This document shows, in pieces, positions 63,509 through 64,000 of a DNA stretch of 64,000 nt (position 1 is the stretch's first letter; each line of letters opens with the position of its first letter). The DNA is taken from the NCBI GenBank assembly GCA_965261165.1, contig OZ253445.1:2061473-2125472 (forward strand). The letters run 5' to 3'. The notes beneath the pieces are model-generated. The model worked only from the letters and a program-made list of their open reading frames with translations, was not told the origin of the DNA and did not search any database. Made by a program: the position numbers and the translations under genes. Source of the DNA: SMWN01 sp965261165. GTDB lineage: Bacteria; Pseudomonadota; Gammaproteobacteria; Eutrophobiales; Eutrophobiaceae.

Positions 63509-64000
63509 ATGCCATTAAGCTGGAACGAAATTCGATCTCGTGCCCTGACATTCTCTAATGAATGGAGCGATGAGTCTTCCGAAGATGCCGAAGCCAAGTC
63601 CTTTTGGAATGATTTTTTCAATATTTTTGGCGTATCCCGCCGTCGCGTTGCCTCTTTTGAAGCGCGTATAAAGAAAATTGACGGCAAGGACGGCTACATT
63701 GATTTGTTATGGAAAGGAGTGCTACTTATCGAACATAAATCGCGTGGTAAGAACCTCGACCGTGCCTACGATCAGGCATTAAATTATTTCCCGGGATTAA
63801 AAGAACGCGAACTGCTACGATTTGTGCTGGTATCGGACTTTGCGCGGTTTCGCTTGCACGATTTAGACGACAACAAGCAACATGAATTTACCCTTGAATA
63901 CTTGCATAAAAACATCCACCTATTCGCCTTTATCGCTGGTTATCAAACGCACAAAATAAAAGAACAAGACCCGGTCAATATCGAAGCTGCCGAGCTAATG
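63509..64000 (+). CDS. MmeI-like type IIL restriction-methylation enzyme, N-terminal part (cut by window edge)
   Basis: The visible 164 codons match the N-terminal nuclease domain of MmeI-type enzymes, which join endonuclease, methyltransferase and target recognition in one polypeptide: LSWNEIRSRALTFSNEWSDE, AKSFWNDFFNIFGVSRRRVA, and a PD-(D/E)XK core GYIDLLWKGVLLIEHKSRGK with Asp, Glu and Lys. QALNYFPGLKERELLRFVLV and SDFARFRLHDL follow. The methyltransferase portion would lie to the right. With the ApaLI-like pair it is the second restriction system here. Confidence 0.9.
   Translation, partial: MPLSWNEIRSRALTFSNEWSDESSEDAEAKSFWNDFFNIFGVSRRRVASFEARIKKIDGKDGYIDLLWKGVLLIEHKSRGKNLDRAYDQALNYFPGLKERELLRFVLVSDFARFRLHDLDDNKQHEFTLEYLHKNIHLFAFIAGYQTHKIKEQDPVNIEAAELM

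Overview
The window reads as a chromosome segment of an AT-leaning gammaproteobacterium. The support is gene order: trpA-accD-folC-dedD-cvpA-purF at the left end, a methyltransferase-rnhA-dnaQ block, trpS-scpA-scpB-rluB, and a Pil-Chp (PilH/PilI/PilJ/ChpA) chemosensory cluster. I cannot name the genus. Gene decay and dead insertion sequences are frequent. At least six genes carry single-base frameshifts or a nonsense codon, which suggests either a genome under relaxed selection or local sequence errors; the raw data would have to decide.

Layout. 1-5.4 kb: the trpA-to-purF housekeeping run, with a frameshifted cvpA. 5.4-6.6 kb: an intact IS5-type element with a 5-bp target duplication. 6.7-12.1 kb: a surface-glycan island with two family-25 glycosyltransferases, an O-antigen ligase/polymerase-like membrane protein, a frameshift-fused hicA-hicB pair, a coiled-coil protein, a GT8-like transferase and a YrbL-like kinase. 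12.2-14.7 kb: layered IS wreckage (IS30, ISNCY-like, IS1380 and IS3 pieces plus two nested MITEs). 14.8-20.4 kb: a broken glutathione transferase, a YVTN beta-propeller protein, an SRPBCC/MxaD-like protein, glycerate kinase and AvtA. 20.4-33.1 kb: one long minus-strand signalling block with SohB, a receiver-Ser/Thr kinase hybrid, ChpA, a stand-alone copy of the ChpA N-terminal module, a PilJ that lacks its periplasmic sensor, PilI, PilH, another receiver protein, a FIST-like protein, and a protein that looks like an ISL3 transposase N-terminus with four tandem repeats added. 33.7-37.8 kb: a frameshifted cyclic-nucleotide-binding gene, a TauE/SafE permease, MsrA, a PilZ-like gene with an in-frame stop, and small proteins. 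37.8-39.6 kb: an ApaLI-like restriction-modification pair. 40-46.5 kb: SDR, apt, aas, methyltransferase-rnhA-dnaQ, grxD. 47.0-47.8 kb: an IS-end-bounded segment holding 25 perfect copies of a 17-bp repeat. 47.8-57.8 kb: fumarase, dapE, a MITE, IS debris, bolA, yciI, yciB, yciO, trpS, scpA, scpB, rluB and an endonuclease III-like gene. 58-59.9 kb: an inverted second copy of the 12.6-14.5 kb IS1380 composite. 60-64 kb: a subtilase autotransporter lipoprotein, a frameshifted FMN reductase and the start of an MmeI-like restriction-methylation enzyme.

The most unusual content is the 20.4-33.1 kb signalling block. It combines a core Pil-Chp pathway (MCP to CheW to CheA hybrid to CheY) with a Ser/Thr kinase carrying its own receiver, a duplicated ChpA module set free as a separate protein, and an apparently domesticated transposase fragment. 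All of these are encoded on one strand with short gaps, so they may be transcribed and act together.
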